NCBI GenBank assembly: GCA_027625915.1 | Contig: JANTQA010000029.1 | Location: forward strand, 124,001-188,000 | DNA length: 64,000 bases | Direction of reading: 5' to 3' | From: Anaeramoeba flamelloides | Taxonomy: Eukaryota > Metamonada > Anaeramoebidae | Part shown: piece after piece, positions 23,771-36,042 of the stretch | Layout of the letters: each line of letters starts with the position of its first letter | How positions within the stretch are numbered: the stretch's first letter is position 1 | The notes under the pieces: model-generated | Told to the model about the DNA's origin: nothing | The model's input: the letters and a program-made list of their open reading frames with translations, nothing else | Databases searched by the model: none | Position numbers and translations under genes: made by a program

Positions 23771-24445
23771 TAAAATTAAAAGGTGGGTGATATAATATTT
23801 TATTATCCTAAAATATCTTAAATTCTGGTAAAAATTTGTTTTTATAAAATTTTTAAGACTTATAAAAAAAGTAAAAAAGGAAAAAAGTTCAACACTATTT
23901 TGAAATAGAAAACCTTATAGAAAAGGATAAGTAAAATCAATTAAATAAAAGAAAAAATAAATGGCTAAAAAAAAAACAGAGAATTAGATGTAATAATTAT
24001 TTTTTTAATACCTCTCTTTTGGTATCGGAGTTTTTCTTTGATTTTTTGGTCCTTATTTAAAATTTTCTTGAAAAAATTTACTATTTTTGAGATCTCCAAA
24101 ATAACTTATTGAATTTATATATGTAAATAGAACAAAATTGTATTTGTTGGTTTGGTTGAAAATAATAGAATGGATCATTATTTGAAGTTAATTGGTTTCT
24201 TCATATCAATTTCCGATTATTTTTAGGTTAACTCGTCAAAATTTTGTTGAACTTTTATTTTCTCCAAGAGGTAAACTTTTCTTGCAACAAGTTTTCCACC
24301 AAAAAGTCACATTTTGTAATTTCTCGGTAATTCATTCACAAACTGGTTTCACAAATTAACAATCCGCTTAAATAAGTGGGAAAAAAATATAGTATTGCAA
24401 AAATTTTTATTTTTTCTCTTTCCGTTTTATTTGAAAATATTGCAA

Positions 24446-27400
24446 ATGAATCTTTCGAAAATACCAAACAAAATCTACCCAAAGCCAGTACAAGAAACAG
24501 AACCAATTATCGGGGGTTTAATCTTCAAAAAAGGATTTCGCAAATGGTTAGAAAGTGGAGAATTTTCTGATGTTACGATTGTTCTGAATGATAATGAATA
24601 TAATTTACACAAAATCGTCTTATCTTATAGCTCTGAGTTTTTTTCAAAGATGTTTACTGTTCAAACAAAAGAAAAGGATCTTAAAAAAATTGTTCTTAAC
24701 TTTGAAGATAAAGCAAATGTAAAAATATTCTTCCTTTCTTTTGTTGTTGTTGTTGGCAAAAAAATACATATAAATTATCTCTTCTGTTGTTCATCTTTCT
24801 TGTTTGTTTTTTTTTTGTTTCAGTCCCCTTCCTTCGTTTCACTGTTTCGGAAATGAAAAGGTTTCTCAAACCGAAAGAATTACTACATTTTGAAATTCAA
24901 TTCCCTTTAATTGATCTTGGTCAGTAGGTGGGCTGAAAAGATTAAAAACAAAGAAAATAGTTTTCTTTTTGTTCATTGTTTGTTTTGTCAAAATTAAAAG
25001 GATTAACTATTTACTCAGATAGACCCAAAATGACAAAGCCTAAATGGCACAAAGAAATAAACAGTGTTTAATTGGATACCACTATTCCAAATATTTTGTT
25101 TCCAAAAATATTACTACAAAACTGCAAAAGAACGATTTTTTTTCTAATAATAATTTTTGATTTCTTCATCACGACTTATTCCAAACGATTTTTTCACCAA
25201 ACACTTTTTGGGTTTAACACACAATACTTTAGATAAAAAAAATCATTTATTTTTTTTTTATTGTTTAAGGGACGAGTTTTTAATTCCTTTTTTTTGCCCT
25301 TCGGGTTTTTTTTTAATTTGAAAAATAAACCAAAAATTTAATAAATAATTTTCGGGTTTATTTCTTAAATTAAAAAAAACCGCCGTTAGGTTTTCTTGAG
25401 TTTTCTGTTTATTTGTAAAATCAGTGGATTTTCGTTAGGTTTTTTTGAATTCTAGACAATCACCGTTAGCTTTTTTTTTAAATTGGGAAATAAAGATAAA
25501 GGGTGTTTACGATACTTCCACAAGTATTTACAGGTGGGGGGCAAGAATCCGATAAAAAAATTATCTCTAAGTAATAAAAATTCCACAATCTTTGATTTAA
25601 AATTCAAAAAAGTTATCTAAAAATTGTATTAGACACTTTTGTAAGTGTAAAATACAGCATGATTTAGTATTTTATTATTAATGGAAAATTTATCCAAACA
25701 AAAAAGGAGGAAACAAAGAAAACAAAAGAAGTTAATAATTGAAAAAAAAACTTGTTAAATAATATTGATATTATATTCTGAAATATTACGAATTATCTTT
25801 TAAAATATATGATATAATTAATGATAAAGATATAAGGTATATCCATAAAAATGGTACATTTTTTTTTATATTTCCTAAAAAATTCTCTTTGTTATTGAAC
25901 CTATTCGTAAATTTGTGATATCGAATTAAGTCAAATGTCAATACTGATTTAACCAAATTACTATTGTATTTATTTCAAAATATGTTCATAAAAATATTTC
26001 CGAAGAATGAGAAAAAAAAATAAAATAGAACTTTTTTTAGCGAGAACAATAAATGTCCAATTTTAATATAAATATTGCAATGTTGTATGTGAGCACAAAT
26101 GATTTTTTAAATAATAAAATAAAGTTATAAGTTTTTCATTCTATTGAAAATTTTGTAGAGATTAAAAAATTTACGAAAACCATTTTTTCGATCAAAAAGA
26201 AAAAATTCCCACCAATTTTCACCTCGAATAAAATATCAGATAAAATCGAGATGAGAAAATTGAATCTATTTTATTTATGTAATACCATACTAACAAACAA
26301 ATTGAATTGTTACCAATAATTAATAAACGGTTGTTTAATATTTTCTATATTTAAATAATTTTATGATGATTTAGTTTTCTAAAGAAGGATATTTTAAAAT
26401 AAATTTCCCCTGTTTTTTGGAAATAGCTTATATATCTATATATACTAATAAAAATTAATAAACCAAAATATAATAAAATTAGCTGGGAATTCAAAAGATT
26501 TAAATAAATTAAAAAAAGAAATCAATGCACTATTGTAAAGATGATATCTCTATTTAATTCGTTTGTTCTAAAAATTAATTTTTATCAAAAATACTCTCAA
26601 AATAACGACCTAATGTTTCCACCTGTATAATTGCACATATGATGAATTGTTAAATTCTAATAACTGTTAATTATACAGCGGGTATGGATTTATTGATATG
26701 ATATACTAAGGAGTAAAATCTTATCTTTTTTTGCATAAATATTTTTCTTGGAAGCGGTGTGTTTTGTATTACTCCTTTAAAATGTTAGTTACCACAAAAA
26801 GATAATAAATGTGATCGGTGGTTCAGAAAATAATTGATAATGTTGATTTTTTATTTGAATTAGCGAAAGATTTAAGTTCTGTAAAATGGAAATATGTTAA
26901 TAATAAACATATCTTAACTCACAGTAACCTTAATTTTATTGTTGAAAATATTTAAAAAGAAATTCTAATACTACATTAATTGCGAGATAAATGTGATATA
27001 TATATAAACCCCAATTCAAAATTTTTAACACACCAAAATTCGATTTTTGAAAAAAAAAACTTATTTAACCAATTCAAGAAGATTTACCAAATTAGAGTCA
27101 TTCACTAATTGAAATGTTAACACTTGTTTATAAATTACAATACCCACAAAACAATAAATAAATAATTATCAATACAAATAAATCAAGGGTGTGTTAAAAA
27201 TTTTGGAGAGAGCAAAACAAAAAAATACATTTGTAAATTTGTTTAAATTCTATTAGGAATATTGATCGATCAAATGGTTAGATACTACCAACAAATTTTA
27301 TTTGAGTTCTTCTATTTTGAACAACCCCAACTTTAACATAATATCAATTGTTGAAAAAAAATTTGATCAAACGAAACAAATTACGTAATTCAAACAATGA

Positions 27401-30400
27401 AATGAAAACAAAAACTAAAAGATGAAAAAATGATTTTCATATTTAGCAAAAATCAAAATTATCTCCATTTTCAATGAAATTGTATTATTGTGATTGTTTG
27501 GAACGTTTTAGCTATGTGGAAAATTTTGAATTTTAGTTTAGATATATATATTATCATAATTATTGTTTTGATCATTTTTATTTTCAAAAAACAATTTATT
27601 TAAAAAAAGAAAATGCAAAAAAAATTATTTTATTTTTATTTTTGATTTCCATTTTTAGTCATTGCTCTGATTCAACCAACAGACTTGTTAGTGGTTATAA
27701 TATAATTGATGGGTGAAAATATTTTTAAAATTATATGTAAAAATATTTTTTTTCCAAAATGCTTCAATCATGTTTGGATTGGTATATATATTATTTATAA
27801 TTAATTAATTCATTTTTTTAATACAATTCAATTTAAAATTGTTTATAAAAATATTTTATCTTTGAATCATAACAACTAAAATCAAAATTAAAAAAAAAAA
27901 AAAAAAAATATAATAATAATATTAATAATAATAATAAGATTTTCCCAGATATTATAGGTTACATGTATGATGGAAGTATTAATATTACACTTGAGACAGC
28001 AGTACCAATTCTTGCTATGGCAGATCAATTTTTAATTGATGACTTGAAACAAATTGCAAGTACATATGTTCTGAGAAATTTGAAAAAAGATCATGTTCAA
28101 GAAATATTACTTCGATCAATTGAATTCAAAACTGAAGATCTGACGAATCGGTGTATTTTTGTAAATTAATAAATTTTATTTCTTTTTTTTTTATTCTACT
28201 ATTTTGCCAGTACCATATTTCATAAAATAAAATAATAAAAAAATTTAATTATTCATTAAATCTTTCACATAACTTTACATTCAATATAATGAGAAATTTG
28301 GTCTTTAAAAAAAAAAAAAAAATCCACAATTAAGAGATTTATTTAAAATTAAAGTGAACTGAATTGAATTCAAAGATTTCTTTTAATACTTAGAATTAAC
28401 AACTTTAAAAATTCATTTTTTATATTCAGTAAAATTAAAAATTTAGATCCCATTTCAAAAATTTTTACTCACATGAAATAATAAATAGAAAAAAAAAAAA
28501 AAATACCCTTTAGTATTTAAGAACAACTAATTGTTAAATATTATTAATAATTCGCTTTTAAAATCATTCTAAATATATAAAAGCCTGATATATTTAAAAA
28601 TTAAAAAAAAAAATAAAATCAAAAACCAAAAAAAAAGTGATCAACAATTTTTGAAAAGAGCATTACCAAATTTTTATTACTAAACTTTCTCTGAAAAAAA
28701 GGTTAAAGAAGATCTTTTACTAATAATAATATTCTTTTTAAAAAACATTACATATTCTCAATTTTTTAGAAGGTTTATTGGACTTTTCAAAGATACTCTT
28801 TTTTTTATCTTGACTTACTCCAAAGAAAAAAGAAAAGCGAAAAAAAGAAAGAAAAAAACAAGATTAAAAAAAAAAAAGAAACAAAAATAAAAACAAAAGA
28901 AAAAGAAAGAAATACAATATTCTTATCAAAACAAATTTTCAAATTTTTGATTAAAATCATTTTTTATAATTTCATCAAATTTTTGTTTAAAACTACACAA
29001 AATTACTTCCAGTAACTTTATAAAAGTTTTAGACCAACATTTTTACAAAATAGTTTAGATAAAAGCACAACTTGTTTATTTTAATAAACTCTATTTCACT
29101 CAAAGGTGTGCCAGCCAAAAACGAAAAATTTACTTTATTTTTAAAAAAATCAACCAACATAAAATTGTTTAGAAATGAGAGGAATTATAAACTTCAGAAA
29201 AAAGTTGATATTCATAAAAGAAATGTATGAACAAAACATAATTTTCTAAAAAAAATAAAATGTTAAAAAAAGATTTTTGGGTCACTTTCATTGAAAGGTC
29301 TCATTTAAAATTTCTCAATTTCTTTGGAAAATTAAAATTGTTAACAATAAGATTTTTTAATAGTAAATGTATTAATTTTAAAAGAAATTACAAAGCATCA
29401 ATTTTCATAAAGTTAATTTGGCGTTTCAAACATTTTTTTTTTCAAATTGACTTATTTTAAAAAATGGTAGGAAAAAAAAAAAAAAAAAAAGCAAAAAACA
29501 AAAAAAAAAACAATTTGACTAAATTAGAAAAAATGATCAGAGCTAAAAATTTCAAAAATTTATTTTGAATGAAAAGAATACTTGGTTAAACGCATATGAT
29601 ATTTGCAATTTCTTCAATAAAACTGGGACTTTGACTGAAAAAGAGTTGATATTTGTTCAAATGTTGACATGTTCAGTTCATTTTTATAAAAACCAAAACA
29701 ATAATAATGATAAATTTTTATTAATTGGTAAATAAATATTAAAGGGGATATTAGTTTGTGTAAAGTTATGTGAAAATTATCAATGTGTGTTTCAGTTACC
29801 TTATTTTTTAAAAAAATGAGGTTAACCGCATGTGGTTTTTGGAAAGAAAAAAAAACATATAAAGAAATAAAATTATTGGGAAATCTTTTATAATTTTATT
29901 TATTATTGTTATTTCTTATAAAGATAAAAAAAATAATTAATTATAAAACTCTTTTTATTATTATTATTGTTATTTTCAAAACCCCAATAAATAATAGTTA
30001 CTGGCAAAAAATTTTTGGTTACATAAAGATCAGGATTATTCATATCTACCATACCAATACTTCTATTCGTTGATCCACCACGAGAGTTTAGCTGTTAAAG
30101 AAGAATTCATGGTGTTTAATTGCATTTGTTTATACATTAACAAAAAAAATGAGAACCAAAAGGGAACCCTTTCAGATGAGCAAATTAAAAAAATAATGAA
30201 ATCGGTAAGATTTTTCTTTCTCAGTTTTGAGCAATTAAAAATTGTGCAAAAAAATATCCATGTGCCACAATCATTGGTTGTTGAAGCGTTAATGACAAGA
30301 TTAGAATTTCATGAAAATCCAAAAGGGTATCAGCAAGCAATTCAAAAAAAATCCTTGAAAAATAAATATTCACAAAGATTTTTGCCACGCCCGGTTTGTG

Positions 30401-30945
30401 GAATTAGTTTTGAATATGAAAGTGATTTTGACAAAAATGGTATCATATTTTATATTGGTACAGGCGGGATAAAAGATCCATTCTCGAATCCTTCAAAAAA
30501 GCAAAAATGCAATTTTTCTGTCAAGGTATCTTCTATTAAAAGGGGTGATCCGCTTGGTGTAACAGCCAGAAAAATGAACGAATTTTGGACAAGAGATGTA
30601 CCTGCTTCTTGGGTTCTGTTTGATTTTGGCCCAAAAAGAACAATCATCCCAAATTATTACACGATAAGGCATGGTGGGAATTATAGAGCAGACTCTTTAA
30701 GGAATTGGGATTTACAGGGGTCGAACGATTGCCAAAATTGGACCGTTCTGAGTAAACACAGAAGCGATAATTCATTAAATGGCAAATTTGCAACATTTTC
30801 TTGGCCCATTAACAAACACCAAAACACTGATTTCCGTTACCTTAGATTATTGCAAAGCGGTTACAATTCTTCTCATCACAATTTTTTAGCCCTTGGTGGT
30901 GTGGAATTTTATGGAGAATTATATGAATTATATGATTATCTTTAA
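24446..30945 (+). CDS. BTB/POZ-BACK-F5/8 type C domain protein
   Basis: Three exons give 468 aa: 24446-24718 (91 codons), 27939-28160 (74) and 30034-30945 (303 plus stop), all joined in phase 0. The BTB domain (about 38-150) contains FSDVTIVLNDNEYNLHKIVL and, across the first junction, FEDKAN plus IFPDIIGYMYDGSI. A BACK-like region follows (150-235; RCIF plus DYSYLPYQYFYSLIHHESLA). The C-terminal half is an F5/8-C-like discoidin fold (about 290-460) with PASWVLFDFGPKRTIIPNYY, TIRHGG, NWDLQGSNDCQNWTVL and FRYLRLLQSG. BTB-BACK proteins commonly act as cullin-3 adaptors or scaffolds, and the intracellular discoidin domain would be a binding module. An earlier in-frame ATG at 24395 would add a hydrophobic 17-residue leader; I prefer 24446 because a cytosolic start fits the family. 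Function beyond domains is inference. Confidence 0.85.
25245..25340 (-). mobile_element. Possible LINE 3'-end fragment
   Basis: The plus-strand T run followed by TTTAAGGGACGAGTTTTTAA and later TTTGCCC resembles the 3' ends at 7.04 and 34.99 kb, read on the minus strand. The match is short, so this is tentative. Confidence 0.3.
26890..27720 (-). repeat. Repeat R10, inverted relative to 60.2-60.5 kb
   Basis: Two blocks match the region at 60235-60540 in reverse orientation: AATAAACATATCTTAACTCA near 26905, and TCTGATTCAACC followed by GTTAGTGGTTATAAT near 27668. The interior carries other material, including the 27017-27205 element. Confidence 0.45.
27017..27205. mobile_element. Inverted-repeat MITE (189 bp)
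   Basis: Exact 18-bp terminal inverted repeats: CAAAATTTTTAACACACC at the left end and GGTGTGTTAAAAATTTTG at the right. The interior is non-coding. No other copy was seen in the window. Confidence 0.65.
28161..30033 (+). other. BTB gene intron 2 (1873 nt)
   Basis: Donor GTAAAT, acceptor AAAGATCAG. It contains long A tracts and an R8 repeat at about 29095-29660. No exon is recognised. Confidence 0.75.
29095..29660 (+). repeat. Repeat R8, copy 2
   Basis: It aligns with 45780-46560 and 20665-21200. Shared blocks include AAAATTGTTTAGAAAT, GTTAATTTGG, TTTCAAAC/ATTTTT and a long A-rich stretch followed by TTTATTTTGAATGAAAAGAA. Confidence 0.55.
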
Positions 30946-31079
30946 TAATTTTAATTTCGTATTTTTTTTTAATTTTATATAAACAGATATATATATATAT
31001 ATATATTAAACTAAAATGTTTTCAAGTAAAAACCTAGGAAATGTGTCCAATTGTAATGAGTGGGATTACCTATGTTTTA

Positions 31080-31520
31080 AGGTTTTTAGAAGAAAAAAAA
31101 TATGAAAAATTTCAAAATTAAAATCATTTTTTTCACATTTTTACTTTTTTACTTTTTTTTTTTTTTTGAGGTGTGATTGTTTTTTAAATTTTAGTTTATT
31201 TTAGGATCTAAAATCGCTTAGATAAAAACCTCTTATTCCAATGTTATGAAAAATCTGAATACGATTGGAGAAAAATCATATTTATTTCTATTGGAATTTT
31301 CTTTGATCTTCAATTGCATATCAAAATTAACCTTATTTTTTTTCTGAATGGGCATGAATAGTTTTGTTTTTCAGACAATGGTTGTATTCATTAGATTTAC
31401 TTTATACTAATATCAACTGTTTGCTGTGGTGTATTATTCTATTTATTTTTTATTTGTTTTTTAAAAGTTTATCCTAAAAATAAATGATATTTAGAATTTA
31501 ATGTTTGGATCACTTTGATT
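31080..31520 (-). repeat. Dispersed repeat R1, inverted copy
   Basis: The reverse complement shares AATGTGAAAAAAATGATTTT, TTTGATATGCAATTGAAGAT and other ordered blocks with the 9.5- and 38.7-kb copies. Confidence 0.55.
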
Positions 31521-31569
31521 AAACAAAGTTTATATTTAAAAAAAAAAAAAAAATTAAAAAAGCATTTTT

Positions 31570-31785
31570 TTTAATCAATAAAAAATTTCCTTTAATATTA
31601 GAGACTATAAATGAAAAAAATAAAAAGGGAATTTTAGAATCTTTTTTAGAAATATTATCTTGACATTTGACCAAACAAAGAATTGAAAAATTCGAATATA
31701 AAAACCTTTATGAAATTATTTGTCAATTGGTAAAAAATCCTATGGTAAAAGCGAAAATTAATTTAATTATTAATAATTGGTAAAA
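31570..31785 (+). pseudogene. Decayed coding-like patch, family unknown
   Basis: One plus-strand frame reads like protein (KFPLILETINEKNKKGILES, later KFEYKNLYEIICQLVKNPMV) and is broken. Composition and codon pattern look coding compared with the flanks. I do not recognise the family. The patch at 32460-32930 may belong to the same former gene, with a MITE-A inserted between them. Confidence 0.3.
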
Positions 31786-31908
31786 TTATTTCCATTGACT
31801 TGAAAAGAAAAATTTTTGTTTCTGATCCTGGTATTATGAGAATATAATACACTAGCCATAGTATTATTATTATTAAAAAGTCACCTCAGAAATTAAGATT
31901 TTAATTTA

Positions 31909-32104
31909 CAGTCAGTTTCACTTTTAAGGCACAAACTTTCTACGAAATTTAAGACACAAAAAAAATCTCAAATTAAGGCACAAAATTCAAATTCTAGTAA
32001 ATATAAATTGTAAAAAAAAAATTCCAAATTTTGTGCCTTAATTTGAGATTTTTTTGTGCCTTAAATTTCGTTGAAAGTTTGTGCCTTAAAAGTGAAGCTG
32101 ACTG
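31909..32104. mobile_element. MITE-A copy (palindromic, TA target)
   Basis: 196 bp flanked by TA on both sides. It begins CAGTCAGTTTCACTTTTAAG and ends with the inverse (AGTGAAGCTGACTG). Each arm carries three TTAAGGCACAAA-type motifs spaced about 24-25 bp, so the whole element folds as one hairpin. Confidence 0.85.
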
Positions 32105-32459
32105 TAAGAAATTCAAGAATAGTTTATGTCAATATTAATTCCAAAAAACTATTATTGGAAGTGATTATAATTTAAAGAAATAGAAATTTACTAATTTTTG
32201 TTTTGAAATTTCAATTGATTTTGAATAATAAATCAAGTCAAAAATAGAAAATTTTAAATTATTTTATCACAAACAACAAAATTTAAAGAAAAAACAAACA
32301 GTACTTAAAAAAATTTTAGTAATTATAAGGAATTATTAATTCAATTTCTTATAAATATCATATTTAAAAATTAATAAAAAGATATATTAGATAAAGAGAT
32401 CTAAATTTTTTGAAAATTTTTTCAATCTTTTTTGAAAATAATAATTATCGAATTATAAA

Positions 32460-32776
32460 TACAATGTTAAAAGGTTTAAAAAAATAATTTATCGGTAAGG
32501 ATATAGTACGTTCGAAATATATATTAAAACAATATGGCTTTAATAATAAATTTTATGATAATAAATAATTAATAAAAGAAAAAGTCTAGAGTAATAATAA
32601 ATACCAAAAATTGATAGAACAAATTAGTATTAGATTTGAAAGTAATTTTATTTTTTTTTTAGAAAAAACTTTAGTAGAGACGGGGAAACTTCGAAAAAAT
32701 ATTTTTTTTATAATGATAATTTTGAAAATTCTTATTTTAATAATGTTAAATCCTTTTAATCAAAATCATATTTTAG

Positions 32777-32819
<43 letters not shown>

Positions 32820-32930
32820 ATTAAAAATTAATTTAGTTAAAAAAATTGTTGATTTAGAAATCTCTGTAATATTTTTGATTGTAAAAATTGGGAAAAAATC
32901 AAAATTCAAAAAAAATATAAATTAAATTTG
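32460..32930 (+). pseudogene. Decayed coding-like patch, family unknown
   Basis: Plus-strand reading around 32490-32700 gives IGKDIVRSKYILKQYGFNNK and later SNNKYQKLIEQISIRFESNF with interruptions. A TA run near 32780-32815 lies inside an open stretch. Not recognised; it may be a relic of a transposon or a host gene. Confidence 0.25.
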
Positions 32931-33779
32931 TTGAAAGTTTTTGAAACTTTTATAGATTATAAATCAATAAAAAATCAAATCAAGCAATTAAATTTATAAT
33001 TTAAAAATAGTATGGTCAAAATTCAAATATTATATTTAAAATTTGATTCAATATAAATCAATTGAAAATATTGAATTCATCAAAAAAAAAAAATAATAAA
33101 TAAAACAAATAAAGTACTTATCATTAGATTAATCTATTGATGATGGTATCAGAATTAATTTTAAGCCATTTTAAATAAAAAAAATGTTTTGGGGGTTTTT
33201 TTAAAGAAAAAAAAGATCTAGATGATTACAAGTTTCGTAATAATTAGTATCAAATACATAATTTGTATTTAAATAAAAAGATACAGTCAATCCAAAGTTA
33301 CCATGAACTTTTAACAATATCAAATTTTAATGTTGATATAAATTTCTGAAAAGTTCAATATGAGAATAATAAAGCCCATACAAAAAAAAAATACCTAAAT
33401 GGGCCAATATCCAAGAATTTTTTATGATTTTCAAAAAATAAATTTTTAGAACCCAAAATGACTCTAAACATCAAAAATTCATTAAGAAACGACATAAAAT
33501 TTCCTCTAAAAAATGAATTTATTTTTAGATCACTTTAGAAAAATATTTTGCATATCAACTTATTTATGAAAGAATTTTTTTCAATACAAGCTTTCGTATT
33601 CTTATATTCTTCGATTTAAAAATCTATATCAACATCAAAATTTGATATTGATAAAATTTCACGGTTGCCTTGGAACAGCTGTAAATATGATAATTGAAAT
33701 TTTTAATTTATAAGATAAATATTACAATAATAATAATAATAATATATAGTTTTATTTTAATCAGAATATTATAATCATT

Positions 33780-34400
33780 AGATGTTCCCAAAAATTTCCA
33801 AAATTGATAGACATAAACAGTCCTTTTATTTATAAGATGATATTTGTTTTTTTCATATATAATTTTTTCTTGTAGATATTTGGGAAATGGTAAATTTTAT
33901 CCTCAAAATACAAAATCAATTTTTTATCTGCCAAAAATTATATCAATTGTGATAATATTTCTTTTAAATGTGGTCAAACAATTTGCTAAAAAAATTTTTC
34001 AAAATTGAAAATTTTTTTGCGATTTTTTAGCATATTTATTATAAAATTTTGAAAATTAATTATTTTGAATATAATCCTAATAAGTTTTTTTTTTGAATAG
34101 ATAAAAATTTCATGGATAAACTTTTGTTAAAATTGTATCAAATATTCATTTAGTAAATTACCTATACCTCAATAAGTTTTATTTGTTGTTATTTTAAATT
34201 GAAATTTTAATAATTAAAAACAATAACTAAAAATATTTTTTTTTCAAAAAGAAGACTTTCTAGAGAAAACACAATATAATTAATACCATATTCAAGAATT
34301 AACTTAATAGTTAATAAAAAGAATGTGTTGTTTTTTTTTCGTTTTAAATTGGAAATATACAAAATTTTAAAATCAAAAAAAAAAAAAAAAACTTTGGACT
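33780..34400 (+). repeat. Repeat R2, copy 1
   Basis: It aligns with 63490-64000. Shared blocks include GATATTTGGGAA, AATTTTATCCTCA, TTTTTCAAAATTGAAAATTT, AATATTCATTTA and ATTGGAAA(T/C)AT. The second copy runs off the window. No reading frame. Confidence 0.65.
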
Positions 34401-34689
34401 CATGTTATTTTAAAAGATTATTTAGATGATGTTTAATCATCAATTATCGTAATTAATATATAAATTACTTGTGAAAATTTTTTTATATCTCGACAAGATT
34501 TATTTTAATTTTTTTTTTTTTCAAAGTTATTTGAATTGTTATATAATATTTTATAGACCTGATAAACTGATTATACAAATAAAAATTGTTTTTCTGCTTT
34601 ATAGAAGGCTTATATATTAAAAAAATACATACAAATGGAATTATACGGTTAGTGAACCAGATATACAACTCTATGAGGATAAAAAATGG

Positions 34690-34815
34690 TAAAAAATTTA
34701 CACTTGATTCTCTTAATTTTTCTTTTTCAAATAGGGTTTACGAAGATGTTAGTTATAATTGTTGATTCTATTCGAAAAAGGAAAAAGAAAATACAGATAA
34801 AATTATTTCACATTT
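34690..34815. mobile_element. MITE-B-like fragment
   Basis: The segment GGGTTTACGAAGATGTTAGT, then TATTCGAAAAAGGAAAAAGAA, follows the MITE-B interior seen at 23.7 kb. The terminal repeats are degraded. Confidence 0.4.
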
Positions 34816-34839
34816 ATTAGTAAAGATTCATTCTTTTGT

Positions 34840-34945
34840 AAAGTTCTATTATTAGAAAAATAAATTCTAAAAAAGAAAAATCAAATGTTAAAGTTTTTTC
34901 AAAAAATATAGTAAATTTTGGTGAAAAATTTTTTTCAATTTCGAT
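34840..34945 (+). repeat. Repeat X fragment
   Basis: GTAAAGTTCTATTATTAGAAA followed by ATTCTAAAAAAGAAAAATCAAA and a TTTTGGTGAAAAATT segment aligns with 54690-54790 in the same orientation. Confidence 0.45.
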
Positions 34946-34964
34946 ATATATAAAAAAAACCTGA

Positions 34965-35290
34965 TTTTATTTTTTTTATTTTTTTTTTTATTTAAGGGAG
35001 GAGTTATTAACCCCTCTTGTTTGCCCGAATTCCTAAATTTTTATTTAGGAATCTTATTAAAGACTCAAAAAGTAAGTTTATAATCCACTAAGGCTAATGA
35101 ACTTGATGCATCTTTTTTGTAATAATATTAAAAATATTATTATTTTTTGATATATTACATACATTAATTTTTTTTTAATTCAGATATCAAGGTTTTACGA
35201 TTATTTTCATAAGCTGAGCAATTCTAGAGAAAATGGTTGAAATCTTCAATGATATCTAAAAAAACCTGTTTTAAAATTTTTAAACTTTAT
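34965..35290 (-). mobile_element. LINE 3'-end fragment
   Basis: Minus-strand 3' end: A-rich tail (plus 34966-34994), then the hairpin GAGGAGTTATTAACCCCTC, then TTTGCCCGAATTCC and sequence collinear with 7050-7300 (for example GTTGAAATCTTCAATGATAT against the 7.28-kb block). Only the 3' few hundred bases remain. Confidence 0.65.
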
Positions 35291-36042
35291 GAAATATTAA
35301 TTACAAATTCAATTTGTAATTTAAAATTCACAGAAAAAAAAAATCAATGAGTTAATCGACAAAAAATGATTAAAACTGAGATAGACTACTGAATAATCAA
35401 TAAGAAGTTATATTAGAACAAGAAGAAAAAAATATCCTCGATTTATAATTTTTGATATACAGCTTTTTGAGACTACACAAAAAGGCAATTTTGGATCACT
35501 CTATTCTCTTAAACTGACATTTACTGACTTTTCTGCAGATCTTTGAAAAACCCTCGTATCAAAAACTGGCTTTATATTTGTTTAAGAACTTTATTGATTA
35601 GACTAACACTTCAGCGTTCAACTTAGTTGTAAATTTTATTAATTTATAGCTGAAATTTAAAAGTGATCAAATTTTAGTGAATTGTCTCTATTTCAAATAT
35701 TTGATAGTTGTTTGGTCTAGGGTTGTTAACTTTTCTCAAAGAATACGAACCAAAGATTACCAATACTAACAATACTATGGAACATTATTTTAAAAAAGTT
35801 ACCACTATCTCAAATTCCTCAATTTTTTTCTTTGTCAAAAATAAAAAAAAAATAATGTGAAAATTTAATCCAAATTATAAAACAAAGACCATAATAATAT
35901 TTTGGAGAAAAAATAGGTTCGTTTGGCAAATTCCAAATTAAAGTTTGTTTCCTTTTCGACCAATTCAAGACCTAAATAAATTTAAACCAAAAATAATTCC
36001 CTTTTTTCAACGTTTTTTTGACTCATTTTTTCAATTTTTCCA

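Larger units (their letters stand above)
17923..24445. other. Long intergenic region, repeat-bearing
   Basis: No gene is supported across 6.5 kb. It holds an inverted-repeat element (18476-18910), R1 copies (19410-20045 and 23080-23340), MITE-B copies (19572-19736 and 23605-23770) and an R8 copy (20665-21200). An ATA/TAA-rich run lies near 20280-20320. The rest is AT-rich and unstructured by eye. Confidence 0.6.
24719..27938 (+). other. BTB gene intron 1 (3220 nt)
   Basis: Donor GTAAAAAT and acceptor AATAATAATAAG give phase 0 and restore the BTB motif. The intron holds a possible LINE 3' tail (25245-25340), an R10 region (26890-27720) and an inverted-repeat element (27017-27205). No coding is seen. 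Confidence 0.75.
30946..36042. other. Long intergenic region, repeat-bearing
   Basis: No intact gene. Listed separately: R1 (31080-31520), decayed coding-like patches (31570-31785 and 32460-32930), MITE-A (31909-32104), R2 (33780-34400), MITE-B-like (34690-34815), X (34840-34945) and LINE 3' end (34965-35290). TA dinucleotide runs occur near 30988-31006 and 32780-32815. 35300-36042 shows nothing recognisable apart from the unseen chaperonin promoter. Confidence 0.6.

Noticed and set aside
32611-32925. 104-aa frame with an alternating Ile-Tyr run
   Set aside because: Held open by a TA dinucleotide repeat; only part of it looks like decayed coding.
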